31,292 nt of DNA, from NCBI GenBank assembly GCA_965369375.1, contig CBDUQN010000033.1, forward strand, positions 1 to 31,292, written 5' to 3'. Positions 1 to 8,838 of the stretch are shown here, one piece after another; the first letter of the stretch is position 1, and each line of letters begins with the position of its first letter. Source of the stretch: CBDUQN01 sp965369375. GTDB taxonomy: Bacteria > Krumholzibacteriota > Krumholzibacteriia > Krumholzibacteriales > Krumholzibacteriaceae. The position numbers and the translations under genes are program-made. Below the pieces are notes generated by a model. The model was not told where the DNA came from and made no database searches. It saw only the letters and a program-made list of their open reading frames with translations.

Positions 1-246
1 TAATAACTAAATATTAATGATAGGAATCGGCTGCGCTGATATTCAGGGGTGCGGTTTCGAAGGGGAAAAGAGCCTACCGAAACCTATCGGCGTAATTAAT
101 CATAATAATAAGAGAAAGGAGGAATGAACCGCTTGTTTCCAATTGCGAGGGACCGCGCAAGTGGTCCGATACCCCACCTGTCAGATACCCGGGGGGTCCG
201 GTTCGCTAAAGCGGATAATCCGGGTCAACGACGCAAAAGGTAAGGA
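1..246 (+). promoter_or_regulatory. Structured 5' leader of the subtilase gene
   Basis: This stretch precedes the subtilase and contains three hairpins that can be drawn by eye. GGACCGC (150-156) pairs with GTGGTCC (161-167) around a GCAA tetraloop of the GNRA type. ACCCC (171-175) can pair with GGGGT (193-197). A third stem runs from about 197 to 224 with a TAAA loop and a four-base bulge. A 39-codon frame (124-243) ends inside the Shine-Dalgarno of the subtilase, but the AAAGGAGG before it lies only 1 nt from its ATG, so translation is doubtful. I could not match the layout to a riboswitch class. The structure may act as an attenuator or stabilise the mRNA; that is inference. Confidence 0.35.
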
Positions 247-252
247 GTGACA

Positions 253-3200
253 ATGAAGCGAAGATCGATAATCTCAACAATCTGTCTGCTAGTGATTCCC
301 TTGCTTCTTTTCGGCTCCGCCGCCGCGGCCGATCGCGAATTCGCGCCGGTGCAAAAGGGTTTTGTCACCGCAGGTCAGAAAGTCCTTCCCTACGCACCAA
401 ACCGTATCCTCGTCAGATTTTCTGCAAGCAGCCTCCGCGATGCTCAGTTGAATATCGATCAGCGGCGGGGGACCGAGGTATCCGGCGCCATGACCAACAT
501 CCCCTCGGTGGATGCCCTGAGCATGGATATCGGTGTAGTGAGGATTTCCCGACCGTATATAGAGCTGAAGAACAGGAGTGAGGCTTCGCGCCTCGGCATA
601 GACCGCTGGTTCATGATCGAATTGCCGGAGGGATCCGATGTTCTCGATGTGGCGGCGCGCTACGCGGCCGATCCTAATGTCGAGTATGCCAAGCCCGATT
701 GGGTGGCATTCCCCGCGGTGGTGCCGAGCGATCCCCTCTACCCTGACCACTGGGGACACAATAACACCGGTCAGCTGCCCGGTTATGACTGGGGCGGGAC
801 CTGGGATCATACCGGCCCTCCGGTGGGCACCCCCGGTTTCGACGCCAATGCTCAGGGCGCCTGGGACGCGAGCCAGGGATTCGGCAGCTCCACCGTGATC
901 ATCGCCATACTAGACTCGGGTGTCGACATCGATCACCCCGACCTGAACCTGGTCAGCGGCTACGATTTCGGTGACAACGACAGCAATCCAGACGACAATT
1001 CGGCTTCCCCCGGTCACGGGACCTGCTGCGCCGGTGTGGCCGCGTCTCTGGCCAATAACGGCCGCGGCGCCTGCGGCGCGGCGCCCGGATGCAGGATCAT
1101 GCCATGCAAGGTAGCCAACAGCGCCGGCACGATGTATTTCTCGTATATCGAGAACGCCCTCTACTGGGCGGCCGATAACGGCGCCGACATCATCAGCATG
1201 AGCCTCGGGGCGTACGTCAGCAACGATCCCGCAACTGACGCGGCGATATCGTACGCCTACAACGCCGGCTGTGTCATTCTCGCCGCGACGAGCAATGACA
1301 ATTACACCTACATCAGCTATCCGGCCAACCATGCCTACGTGATCGGCGTGGGCGCCGCTTCACCCTGCGGCGACCGCAAGCGGAGCAGCAGCCTGAGTTC
1401 CGAGTGCAATCCCGGCGTCGCCACCGATCCGAATGGCTACACCTGCGACGGTGAGCGCTGGTGGGGCTCGAACTACGGCCCCAGCACCCAGGACGCGGCC
1501 GGCGCCGTGGATATCCTCGGTCCGACGATCGTGCCGACCACGGATATCGCCGGCAGCGGCGGGTACACATCAGGTGATTACGATCCCTTCTTCAACGGCA
1601 CCTCGTGCGCCACGCCGTACGTCGCGGGCGTCTGTGGTCTTATCAAGTCGCAGAATCCCACGTGGACACCGGCACAGATCCGTAACCAGCTCGTCACGAC
1701 GGCGATCGACATTATCAATGTCGAGGCCGGCTCGGGCTGGGACCGCTACAGCGGCTACGGCATGGTAGATGCGGAAGCGGCCGTGGGAGGCGGTACATGC
1801 GACATCACGGCCGATTTCTCGGTGGATCTTCCGACGGGGTGCGCGCCGCTGACCGCTGTTTTCACCGATCTCTCGACCGGCACCGGGATCGACGGCTGGT
1901 CGTGGGATTTCGGCGACGGCACCGGTACATCGGTCGCTCAGAATCCTTCGTACACCTACAATTCGCCGGGCGTGTACACGGTCACCCTGATCGCGTCGAG
2001 CAGCGGACAGGGGTGCTCCGACGATGAAGTCAGGGTCGACCTTATCGAAGTTCTTCCCGCTCCGACGGCGGCTTTCAGCGGCGCTCCCACATCGGGTGAA
2101 GCACCGCTGACGGTGGATTTCACCGACGAGTCGAGCGGCTCGCCGACCTCGTGGGACTGGGACTTCGGCGACGGTGTCGGCACGTCGACCCTACGGAATC
2201 CGTCGTACACGTACACGTCCCCCGGGACATACACCGTCATACTGACGGCGACGAATAGTTGCGGTTCGGATATCGCGACAGAGACGGACTACATCACGGT
2301 CACCGAGCCGGGCGTTGCTCAGAAGAACCACGCCATCTCGGAGACGGCCGTTACAGGAACCGTGTCGGGCGATTTCACCGACACGAGGGCGAGCGACGAC
2401 GTGTACGAGTCGATAACCGAGATTATCTACACGGGACATCCTAGGAAGAGATACAGCTACCTCGAGCACCGGTGGACTATCAATGTTCCCTCGAGCTCGA
2501 CGGTCACTTTCTTCCTCGAGGCGTACAAAACCCTGAGCCCCGACGGCGACGACTTCGTTTTCGCCTACTCGACCGACGGCGCGACGTATACGAATCTCGT
2601 TACCGTCGCGAGCGCCGCCGAGCAGGTATACTCCGCCGCGATGCCCGCATCGGTTAGCGGAACAGTATACATCAGGGTTCTCGATAGCGACCGCAGCTGG
2701 GACAATCTCGATCTCGATGCGATCTACGTCGACGAGATGTACATAGAGACCGAAACGGTCGCTGGCCCGCCGACGGCCGATTTCACCGGCTCGCCCACAT
2801 CGGGATACGTCCCGCTCACCGTCGACTTCACCGATCTTTCGAGCGGTGCGCCGGCATCATGGGATTGGGACTTCGGCGACGGCGGCTCGTCGACGGCACA
2901 GAACCCGACGTACGAGTACACCGCGGCCGGGACCTATACGGTTACCTTGATCGCGACCAACTCGTACGGATCGGATACCGAGGAGAAGATCGACTACATC
3001 ACCGTCAATGAGCATGGAGTCAATACGGTTCACGTGCATGCGATAACGGTGACGCGCAAGACTGCCGGCCCCAATAATAGCGGTCGGGCCTACGTCACGA
3101 TCGTCGATCAGGACAATGTGCCCGTTGAGGGCGCCAAAATGTACGGTTTCTTCAACGAGCCGAACACGAGCATCAAGAGCGGGACGACCAGGTCCGACGG

Positions 3201-3642
3201 CGTCGCCTTCACCGAGGGTGACAAGACGAAAGCATCGGTGGCCGATTTTTGCTTCGAGGTGACCGATGTGGTCCTGAGCGGGTACACGTACGACTCGGCG
3301 GCGAATGTCGTGACCAAAGCGTGCGAGAGCGGAGACGTGTACAACGAAGAGCTATTCGTAACGAAGGAAGAGATTCCGGAAGCTCTCGAGCTTTTCCCCA
3401 ACCATCCGAACCCGTTCAATCCGACCACGACGATCTCCTTCAATCTGCCCGAAGCCGCGCACGTCAGGCTCGACGTCTACAATGTGGCGGGCCAGAGAGT
3501 TGCCTCGCTTCTCGACGAGTCGAGGCGTGCCGGTGTGCATTCTGTAGTTTTTGAGGCATCTTCGCTCAGTTCCGGCATCTATTTCTACCGCTTGATGGCG
3601 GGGAATAAAACGGAGATCAAGAAGATGATTCTCATCAGGTAG
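253..3642 (+). CDS. Secreted subtilisin-family (S8) serine protease with PKD domains and C-terminal sorting domain
   Basis: A 1129-residue exported endopeptidase. ATG 253 is chosen because AAGGAG (242-247) sits just upstream; the in-frame GTG at 247 overlaps that site. Order: signal peptide (about 1-26); a fervidolysin-like propeptide (about 45-150) with ILVRF and DPNVEYAKPDW; an S8 catalytic domain with Asp221 (LDSGVD), His255 (GHGTCC), oxyanion Asn348 (TSNDN) and Ser451 (NGTSCATP); PKD domains at about 516-600, 603-683 and 837-920, each with a WDFGDG core; a jelly-roll-like segment (about 685-836) between the second and third PKD; an Ig-like part; and an FCB-type sorting domain from about 1047 (PNPFNPTTTISF, then GIYFYRL). 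The triad is intact, so it should be active. It probably degrades extracellular protein, tethered by or released through a type IX-like or related route. The family call is firm; the secretion route is inferred. Confidence 0.95.
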   Translation: MKRRSIISTICLLVIPLLLFGSAAAADREFAPVQKGFVTAGQKVLPYAPNRILVRFSASSLRDAQLNIDQRRGTEVSGAMTNIPSVDALSMDIGVVRISRPYIELKNRSEASRLGIDRWFMIELPEGSDVLDVAARYAADPNVEYAKPDWVAFPAVVPSDPLYPDHWGHNNTGQLPGYDWGGTWDHTGPPVGTPGFDANAQGAWDASQGFGSSTVIIAILDSGVDIDHPDLNLVSGYDFGDNDSNPDDNSASPGHGTCCAGVAASLANNGRGACGAAPGCRIMPCKVANSAGTMYFSYIENALYWAADNGADIISMSLGAYVSNDPATDAAISYAYNAGCVILAATSNDNYTYISYPANHAYVIGVGAASPCGDRKRSSSLSSECNPGVATDPNGYTCDGERWWGSNYGPSTQDAAGAVDILGPTIVPTTDIAGSGGYTSGDYDPFFNGTSCATPYVAGVCGLIKSQNPTWTPAQIRNQLVTTAIDIINVEAGSGWDRYSGYGMVDAEAAVGGGTCDITADFSVDLPTGCAPLTAVFTDLSTGTGIDGWSWDFGDGTGTSVAQNPSYTYNSPGVYTVTLIASSSGQGCSDDEVRVDLIEVLPAPTAAFSGAPTSGEAPLTVDFTDESSGSPTSWDWDFGDGVGTSTLRNPSYTYTSPGTYTVILTATNSCGSDIATETDYITVTEPGVAQKNHAISETAVTGTVSGDFTDTRASDDVYESITEIIYTGHPRKRYSYLEHRWTINVPSSSTVTFFLEAYKTLSPDGDDFVFAYSTDGATYTNLVTVASAAEQVYSAAMPASVSGTVYIRVLDSDRSWDNLDLDAIYVDEMYIETETVAGPPTADFTGSPTSGYVPLTVDFTDLSSGAPASWDWDFGDGGSSTAQNPTYEYTAAGTYTVTLIATNSYGSDTEEKIDYITVNEHGVNTVHVHAITVTRKTAGPNNSGRAYVTIVDQDNVPVEGAKMYGFFNEPNTSIKSGTTRSDGVAFTEGDKTKASVADFCFEVTDVVLSGYTYDSAANVVTKACESGDVYNEELFVTKEEIPEALELFPNHPNPFNPTTTISFNLPEAAHVRLDVYNVAGQRVASLLDESRRAGVHSVVFEASSLSSGIYFYRLMAGNKTEIKKMILIR

Positions 3643-3703
3643 ACGTTTCTAAACATATCGTGATCTCGTAAGTGCTCGAGATTGCGAGGCTCGAAAAGAC
3701 AGG

Positions 3704-3735
3704 CCGCCCCGGCGATCAATGCCGGGGCGGTTTTT
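3704..3735 (+). terminator. Rho-independent terminator after the subtilase
   Basis: CCGCCCCGGC (3704-3713) and GCCGGGGCGG (3721-3730) form a perfect 10-bp GC-rich stem with a 7-nt loop, followed directly by five T residues. It lies 61 nt after the protease stop codon and closes that transcript. Confidence 0.93.
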
Positions 3736-3931
3736 GTATTGGAAGCGGGCAACGAAACCAAAATATCATAACTAATGTACCTGAAAAAGCCCCGGCCCTC
3801 GATACATGTGCATCCCTGATTCTTTTGCGCGGATTGTTATGGTTGATAGAATGCAAGATGAAGCGTGTGGTAAGAAGATAGAAAACGGTGCTAGTGTCCT
3901 ATCCCAGAAATGCCTTTACAAAGGAGGGCAT

Positions 3932-4112
3932 GTGAAAAACAAGGATGCTTCCAATTCTCCGTGCCGGCGCCGGTCATATCGGATACGCCGCGGTTTGCTG
4001 GGGCGACTACGCGCGGGCCAACTCATTCAACGAAAAGATCACCATGGTCCGTGACAAGACTCTCATGGAGGGTCACGACTGCTGCAACCATCGCTACCTC
4101 TGGAAGGGGTAG
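3932..4112 (+). pseudogene. Relic of an L-2-amino-thiazoline-4-carboxylate hydrolase-like gene
   Basis: The frame ending at the TAG of 4110-4112 reads GHIGYAAVCWGDYARAN, then KTLMEGHDCCNHRYLW. This resembles the C-terminal end of the ATC hydrolase-like family, where a Cys-x-x-DYA segment is followed by KTLxxGxDxCxxRY. Only about 46-56 residues remain, against more than 200 in intact members. Upstream, a good Shine-Dalgarno (AAGGAGGG, 3921-3928) precedes GTG 3932 in a different frame, so the start and the tail look joined by an internal deletion that also shifted the frame. A separate 56-codon frame opens at ATG 3945. The rest of the 3643-4232 gap holds only the terminator and no other recognisable gene. 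The family is assigned from memory of its motifs. Confidence 0.5.
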
Positions 4113-4232
4113 TGGGTAGCCATCCCGAAATATTGCTCTTTATAACAGCTTTCGTTGTTGTCAATCCTTCAGCAATTGAATAAGGTATCACCTTGATGTA
4201 TGTGAGTTCGGCTCAAGTTAAAAAGGCACGGT

Positions 4233-5378
4233 ATGTCAAGATACGGTGAGTACAAACGTCTCATATGTGCATTTTTTTTCAGTCTGGTAGTAATCTTCAT
4301 AGGGAATTTCCGTGTCGCCGCGTGTGCCGAAGCCTTGGCAACAGATGATCAAGCTGCAGAAACCCCGGCCGACAGTCTGGAAAGGGAAGATCTCACAAGC
4401 ACCTCGCTGTTGCCCATTGTCTTCTACACTCCCGAGACTGAACTTGCCCTCGGGGCGGCTGTGGGTTACTTCTACAAGAAAGCACCCGAGCACCGGCCCA
4501 ACAGCATCGTCGGCCTATTCTTTTACACTATGAGATCTCAGTGGCTATTTGCGCTATCGTCGGAGATCTACTCCCCCGGTGCTTCAAAGCACCTTTTGGG
4601 AGAGATCAGTTTCCAGAAGTTTCCATACAGTTTCTGGGGAATCGGCAATTCGACAACTGACGATATGGAGGAGCTATACACACCCAGGTCTTTCGGGCTC
4701 AAGTTGCTGGCAGAAAAGCGGGTATATTCCTCCATACAGCTTGGCGGCACATACCGGTTCTGGTACGAGCACATCACCGAGTTCGAGGAGGGCGGCCTGA
4801 TCGATTCAGGAGATATTGCGGGAAGCGAAGGCGGCTATTCCTCCGGGCTGGGGATCATAAGCACGTGGGATACGAGGGACAATATTTTCTACACGAAGCG
4901 GGGCACATATGTGCAACTGCAGGCAATCTACTTCGGTCCCGCTCTTGGCAGCGACTTTGAATACAGTTTGATGGATTTGGATGCCAGGTATTTCATCCCA
5001 CTGTTCGGTTCTTATTCCCTCGGTCTTCGGGGAGTCCTGAGGGCTACAACGGGGAATACGCCTTTTCAGGATATGCCCGCGATTGGAGGGTCGTTTTACC
5101 TGCGGGGTTATCCGGGATATCGATACCGCGACATGACCGCTGGCACGCTGCAGGCCGAGTTTCGCACCGCTTATTTCTGGAGGATTTCGTTTACAGCTTT
5201 CGGCTGCCTTGCCGCTGTCGCTGACCGCGTGAGCCATCTTCCGGATGTTTCCTGGAAATACTCGGCGGGCATCGGAGCGCGATTCCGGCTGAACAAGGAG
5301 CACTTCAATGTTCGGATCGATATGGGGTTTGGAGAGGGAACGAGTGGCTTCTACCTCGTGGCCGGCGAAGCTTTCTAG
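4233..5378 (+). CDS. BamA/TamA (D15, Omp85)-type outer-membrane beta-barrel protein without POTRA domains
   Basis: 381 residues. A long hydrophobic signal (about 8-32) is followed by a short Asp/Glu-rich linker, and the rest alternates in the manner of a 14-16-stranded barrel, starting at LLPIVFYTPETELALGAAVG. The segment STWDTRDNIFYTKRGTYVQL and the later GGSFYLRGYPGYRYRD match the Omp85 C-terminal barrel; LRGYPGYRYRD corresponds to the conserved (V/L)RG(F/Y) motif of the loop 6 tip. No POTRA repeats are present, so it is unlikely to be the essential BamA and more likely a stand-alone surface-antigen barrel of unknown cargo. It is transcribed alone; the Shine-Dalgarno before ATG 4233 is weak (AAAAAGG), so the start could lie slightly elsewhere. 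Confidence 0.8.
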   Translation: MSRYGEYKRLICAFFFSLVVIFIGNFRVAACAEALATDDQAAETPADSLEREDLTSTSLLPIVFYTPETELALGAAVGYFYKKAPEHRPNSIVGLFFYTMRSQWLFALSSEIYSPGASKHLLGEISFQKFPYSFWGIGNSTTDDMEELYTPRSFGLKLLAEKRVYSSIQLGGTYRFWYEHITEFEEGGLIDSGDIAGSEGGYSSGLGIISTWDTRDNIFYTKRGTYVQLQAIYFGPALGSDFEYSLMDLDARYFIPLFGSYSLGLRGVLRATTGNTPFQDMPAIGGSFYLRGYPGYRYRDMTAGTLQAEFRTAYFWRISFTAFGCLAAVADRVSHLPDVSWKYSAGIGARFRLNKEHFNVRIDMGFGEGTSGFYLVAGEAF

Positions 5379-5465
5379 CGGAGCAGCGATAGGCCCGGCG
5401 CAGATTATCCTAATCAATTCATTATCAACAAGTTTCCGCAACGGATAGGCAGAATTGTGCGCTCT

Positions 5466-5494
5466 TTGGCACATTGCTTGCGAGTATTTATAAC
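5466..5494 (+). promoter_or_regulatory. Sigma70-type promoter for the small membrane protein gene
   Basis: TTGGCA (5466-5471), a 17-nt spacer and TATAAC (5489-5494) each match the -35 and -10 consensus at five of six positions. Transcription would begin near 5501, about 35 nt before the ATG at 5536. Confidence 0.6.
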
Positions 5495-5535
5495 ATTACC
5501 TTGAAAGCATTATCTTTTCCAAAGAGGAGGGTAGT

Positions 5536-5700
5536 ATGAAGCGCATAACCCTGATGCTCTTTCAGCTGTTACTGGCCGTTTTTGCGGCATACGCGGTGCT
5601 CTATGAAGTTCCCAACGAGTTCCTGGTCGTGCCATTGCTCTGCCTGATAGCAATGTTTCTGCTCAGAAGACACCCACAGGTTACACCACGTAATAACTAA
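5536..5700 (+). CDS. Small two-helix membrane protein, unknown function
   Basis: 54 residues, beginning MKRITLMLFQLLLAVFAAYA and ending in a short polar tail, RRHPQVTPRNN. Two hydrophobic segments (about 4-22 and 29-43) are separated by the acidic turn YEVPNE, so a helical hairpin in the inner membrane is likely. The gene is supported by a clear Shine-Dalgarno (AGAGGAGGG, ending 5 nt before the ATG) and by a well-formed promoter upstream. I do not recognise a family. It stands between two envelope-protein genes on the same strand but has its own promoter. Confidence 0.65.
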   Translation: MKRITLMLFQLLLAVFAAYAVLYEVPNEFLVVPLLCLIAMFLLRRHPQVTPRNN

Positions 5701-5802
5701 AGCAAAACATTGCTTCGATTGAGATTCCTTCCATCCTCGATGGTGTACTCCACTCCAGGGCACCCGAGTCTCGTGCCTATTGGCGATAATCCGGATTCGC
5801 CG

Positions 5803-5831
5803 TTGACAAAGAAATTCGAGATTCTTATTCT
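5803..5831 (+). promoter_or_regulatory. Sigma70-type promoter for the 5889 gene
   Basis: A perfect TTGACA (5803-5808), a 17-nt spacer and TATTCT (5826-5831, four of six) give a start near 5838 and a leader of about 50 nt. Confidence 0.5.
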
Positions 5832-5888
5832 TCAAATGCATGCGCATACTGATGAAGTGGATGGATCAGGATTCCTCATTTAATAAAA

Positions 5889-6542
5889 ATGAAATTTGCT
5901 GTAATACGGATCATCTCTATCGTTATTTTATTTTCAATTCATGCACATGCCGAAGACGAGATTCGTCCAAAACGTTTATTTGTCGAGACCGGGGCAGAGA
6001 TTGGAACGAACATCGGTGATGAATCACGTTATTTCAGTGATATATTATGGACAATGGAAGTAGGATATCTTCGAGGAGCACGATCGGGCGAGAGCGACCG
6101 TGGATGGGGATTTGGCTGCAATCTGTACACCTGTTTAGGAGAAAAAGACTGGCGATTTGCCGTGAAACCGAGGATACGCTATCGTTTCCATCCTCAATGG
6201 GCGGTGGATTTATCCGCCGGGCTGATATTGAGTGGGTATGGAGATGATCCCGGTAAAATTGAGGAAGGTTTTGTAGGGGGCGTAGGTTTGAATTATAGCT
6301 CGTGGTTGACAGTAAAAACCGAATTGATGATCAAGCCGTTTCAAGCAAAAGAGGCGTATGATTATTCTAATAGACAATATTATATAGTTGAGCCGGCCGG
6401 CACGGAAATATCGATCTATAGCGGCATCGCTCTACGGGGAAAACCCGGGTGGATTGCGACGGGTGTAGGAACCGTTGTTATTGTTATTGGAGGCGCAATA
6501 GTACTAGGATCGATGGTAGGAGGATTGGGCAGTATGAATTAA
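5889..6542 (+). CDS. Exported envelope protein, probably small beta-barrel, unknown function
   Basis: 217 residues with a signal peptide of about 21 residues ending AHA. The middle (about 30-185) alternates polar and hydrophobic residues with many aromatic and Gly positions (RYRFHPQWAVDLSAGLIL, GGVGLNYSSWLTVKTELM), as in small outer-membrane barrels. It ends in a Gly-rich hydrophobic stretch, from about 190 to 213, unusual for a barrel and resembling a glycine-zipper helix. No Shine-Dalgarno is visible before the ATG; the promoter at 5803-5831 supports expression. I do not recognise a named family. It faces the heparinase-like gene 3' end to 3' end, with 140 nt between and no clear terminator. 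Confidence 0.65.
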   Translation: MKFAVIRIISIVILFSIHAHAEDEIRPKRLFVETGAEIGTNIGDESRYFSDILWTMEVGYLRGARSGESDRGWGFGCNLYTCLGEKDWRFAVKPRIRYRFHPQWAVDLSAGLILSGYGDDPGKIEEGFVGGVGLNYSSWLTVKTELMIKPFQAKEAYDYSNRQYYIVEPAGTEISIYSGIALRGKPGWIATGVGTVVIVIGGAIVLGSMVGGLGSMN

Positions 6543-6682
6543 AAATCGTCTGATGAGGAGCCGCCGGTCTCTATGTGAACAGAAAATCATCAGGAACACT
6601 CTGTACGCGAGATATATCCAGGATACGGGCTTTCACGTTCAGAAAATCGCAGCGGTTACTTTTCATAGTGCATCGGCTCGTG

Positions 6683-8635
6683 CTACGGCCTCCGTTCCAC
6701 CTGGCCCGTTGCAGGCCAAATCTCCACGTGTTCGTTTCCAGTCGTCCTTTCGATTTCGAAAATAAGTGAGCCCCCAGTAGTCTCTTCTTCGAGCCGGAAT
6801 GCGAGCAGCGAATCGGTGCCGGTGTGTGTGTGCAGGAGGGTGTAGAACTTTGGTTCCGGCCCGGTGACTCGGAATCTGGCTGTAAAACTGGGAACCTTGT
6901 TGCCGTAGGACGGTGAATACCAACCCTGTATCGGAGACGTTTCCCCTTTGAGGATTTCCACTTCGCACGGTAGGGCCTGAAACATGTCCAGTCTCGCCTT
7001 TCCCGTTTCCATGCGGAGAATCTCTCCACTGGTTCCTACGAATGCCTCGGGCGGCAAGTGGAAGAGTTGGTCCATTCCACCCGCCATGGAACCGGAAACA
7101 TGATCGAGGATGAGAAAATCGTCCGGCTTCAGATAAATAAAGCAGCGGGTCCACACTCGTCTCGACTCGATGATTTGTTTGGCCGACTGGAAAAAAGCGT
7201 TGTCCCCTTCATTCCAGATCAGTTGAATGGGGTCTTCATGTCTCGAATAGGCGCCGCTCTCGGGAACGATGACGTTGTGAGCCTCGGGGCTCATGAAATA
7301 ATAACGCCAGGTTCCTTCGAATGTGTAATATCCGGAGTCCACAATCAATTTTTCACCCCATGCGCAGAGGGTGAAGCTCATTCCATCATAGTGACCGTGA
7401 GGGCCGTCCTTGGGGCCCGTGTCAAAGACGGCATGCGTTTCATCTCTGAAGGGGCGTCCTTCGCCCCATCCGCTGCGCACAATCACGTATCCCGACTGGG
7501 GCCAGGAACGGCAGAGGATTTCCGGCTTTATTCCATTTACTCCCTCTGAGATCGAATAGTCGAGCCAGGGATGGTACCCGAGATAAGGTTCCAGCGGTAT
7601 GCTTTCGGGGCAATCGCTCAGCATGGGAAGCATTCCGTTGGGTTGGAGAATCAACGCCGCGAACTGCATCATTTTGTCAATTCGTTCGATCGCCCCACCG
7701 CTCAGATCTCTGCCGGTCGAGATCAGGAAGTTGCGCACATCTTGAAAGGCGTTAAAGGAGTAGAAGTGATAATAGGGCGTCGGCTCGAGATAAATCCCCT
7801 CGGGGCTTACCAGGTCGAGGATTTGCACATCGAGTCTCCCGAATCCGAGGGCGTACCAGCCGGCGCTCTCGAGAAATTCAGGGAGCACCAACGCTATCGA
7901 CATGAGGGCCCGGTTGTGGAAGATCCCGTGATTGGTTTCATCGTCATAGCGGATCTCGTTGGCCAGCATGTAGCCATGAATCCGGAGCCAGAGGAGATAA
8001 TTGACCATCCGTTTCTTATCGAGCAGGCCGTTCACAACAAGCTGTCGCCAGCTGTAGAGCCAGTTCTCGAGTCGCAGGGCAGCGCCCATATCGTACCAGG
8101 TCATGTTCGATGCCGGTTTGTCAGAGAAATTGTCGACAGCGTAGTCTTCGAGAAGGAAGATAAAGCGGTCCAGATAGTCCGTGTTTCCCGTCTCCTCCCA
8201 GGCGTAGAGCAGGGCCATAGGCCAGCGGAACGCGTGCAACTGGAAGCGCCAGTTGATATCGTCAAAGGGATCTTCTTTCCAGGAAGGGTTCTCTGGAAGC
8301 TGCGTGCGGGGATGGGGGGGAAGCGTGATCCAGCCATCCATTATTTCATCCGCCAACTGGACCGGATCATCGAAAGAAACGTGAGGGGAGGTGACGGGAT
8401 CGCTTGTGAGAATGTAGAGCAAAAGCTCGTTTATAGCGCCCACGCTGTCTCCCTCTGCGAGCGCAGCAGCGACATCCTCGAGGCCTTCATGATCGTAATC
8501 GAGGAGGGAGAGCAGATCGATCTCGTCCGGATGAGGGAGAGGTATTATTTCTTCGGGTTCGAAGGGAGACCGCTCTGAACATGCCGAGAGAAGCAGGACG
8601 ATAACAAGAAGGATATACCAATAAGCTCTCTGCAT
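6683..8635 (-). CDS. Heparinase II/III-like polysaccharide lyase lipoprotein
   Basis: 650 residues. A lipoprotein signal ends in LSAC with Cys19 as the lipidation site. An alpha/alpha-toroid N-terminal half (about 40-370) holds TNHGIFHN (Asn235, His236) and PTPYYHFYSF (Tyr288/Tyr289), the region where heparinase II/III and PL17 alginate lyases place their Asn/His/Tyr catalytic residues. The beta-sandwich half starts near 380 with GPHGHYDGMSF (His413, His415) and VDSGYYTF, the signature of the heparinase II/III-like domain. It probably cleaves a uronic-acid polysaccharide by beta-elimination at the cell surface; the substrate cannot be told. GAGGAAAA precedes the ATG. A copy of its last codons lies upstream at 8839-8886, suggesting a lost tandem paralog. 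Confidence 0.88.
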   Translation of the reverse strand: MQRAYWYILLVIVLLLSACSERSPFEPEEIIPLPHPDEIDLLSLLDYDHEGLEDVAAALAEGDSVGAINELLLYILTSDPVTSPHVSFDDPVQLADEIMDGWITLPPHPRTQLPENPSWKEDPFDDINWRFQLHAFRWPMALLYAWEETGNTDYLDRFIFLLEDYAVDNFSDKPASNMTWYDMGAALRLENWLYSWRQLVVNGLLDKKRMVNYLLWLRIHGYMLANEIRYDDETNHGIFHNRALMSIALVLPEFLESAGWYALGFGRLDVQILDLVSPEGIYLEPTPYYHFYSFNAFQDVRNFLISTGRDLSGGAIERIDKMMQFAALILQPNGMLPMLSDCPESIPLEPYLGYHPWLDYSISEGVNGIKPEILCRSWPQSGYVIVRSGWGEGRPFRDETHAVFDTGPKDGPHGHYDGMSFTLCAWGEKLIVDSGYYTFEGTWRYYFMSPEAHNVIVPESGAYSRHEDPIQLIWNEGDNAFFQSAKQIIESRRVWTRCFIYLKPDDFLILDHVSGSMAGGMDQLFHLPPEAFVGTSGEILRMETGKARLDMFQALPCEVEILKGETSPIQGWYSPSYGNKVPSFTARFRVTGPEPKFYTLLHTHTGTDSLLAFRLEEETTGGSLIFEIERTTGNEHVEIWPATGQVERRP

Positions 8636-8838
8636 GTTTTCCTCAAGGCTTTTGGAATTTAAATGATAGAGGAAGGAAAATCGCTGGTCTCGTTATGCCA
8701 TTCAATGAAATCACCCATTTATAAGAATAACATGTCCTGGATGATTTCGGTAGGTGGTTTTCTGCTGATGACAGCGGCAGGTCTGTGCCTGTCCAGAAAT
8801 CCGCTACCTACAACTGAACTGGGTATCACCGAAAAGCT

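Noticed and set aside
1..246. Possible c-di-GMP-I, fluoride or glycine riboswitch
   Set aside because: Three hairpins are present but the invariant stretches of these classes (for example the GGGCAAACC-type block of c-di-GMP-I) are not seen.
4806..5474. 222-codon minus-strand frame opposite the D15-type barrel gene
   Set aside because: No motif or ribosome site, and the plus-strand frame is a clear barrel.
5569..5847. 92-codon minus-strand frame across the small membrane gene and the following gap
   Set aside because: It is antisense to the better supported 5536-5700 gene and to a promoter, and shows no known motif.
7571..8578. 335-codon open frame on the plus strand opposite the heparinase-like gene
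   Set aside because: It carries no signal, motif or ribosome site; the opposite frame has full family motifs.
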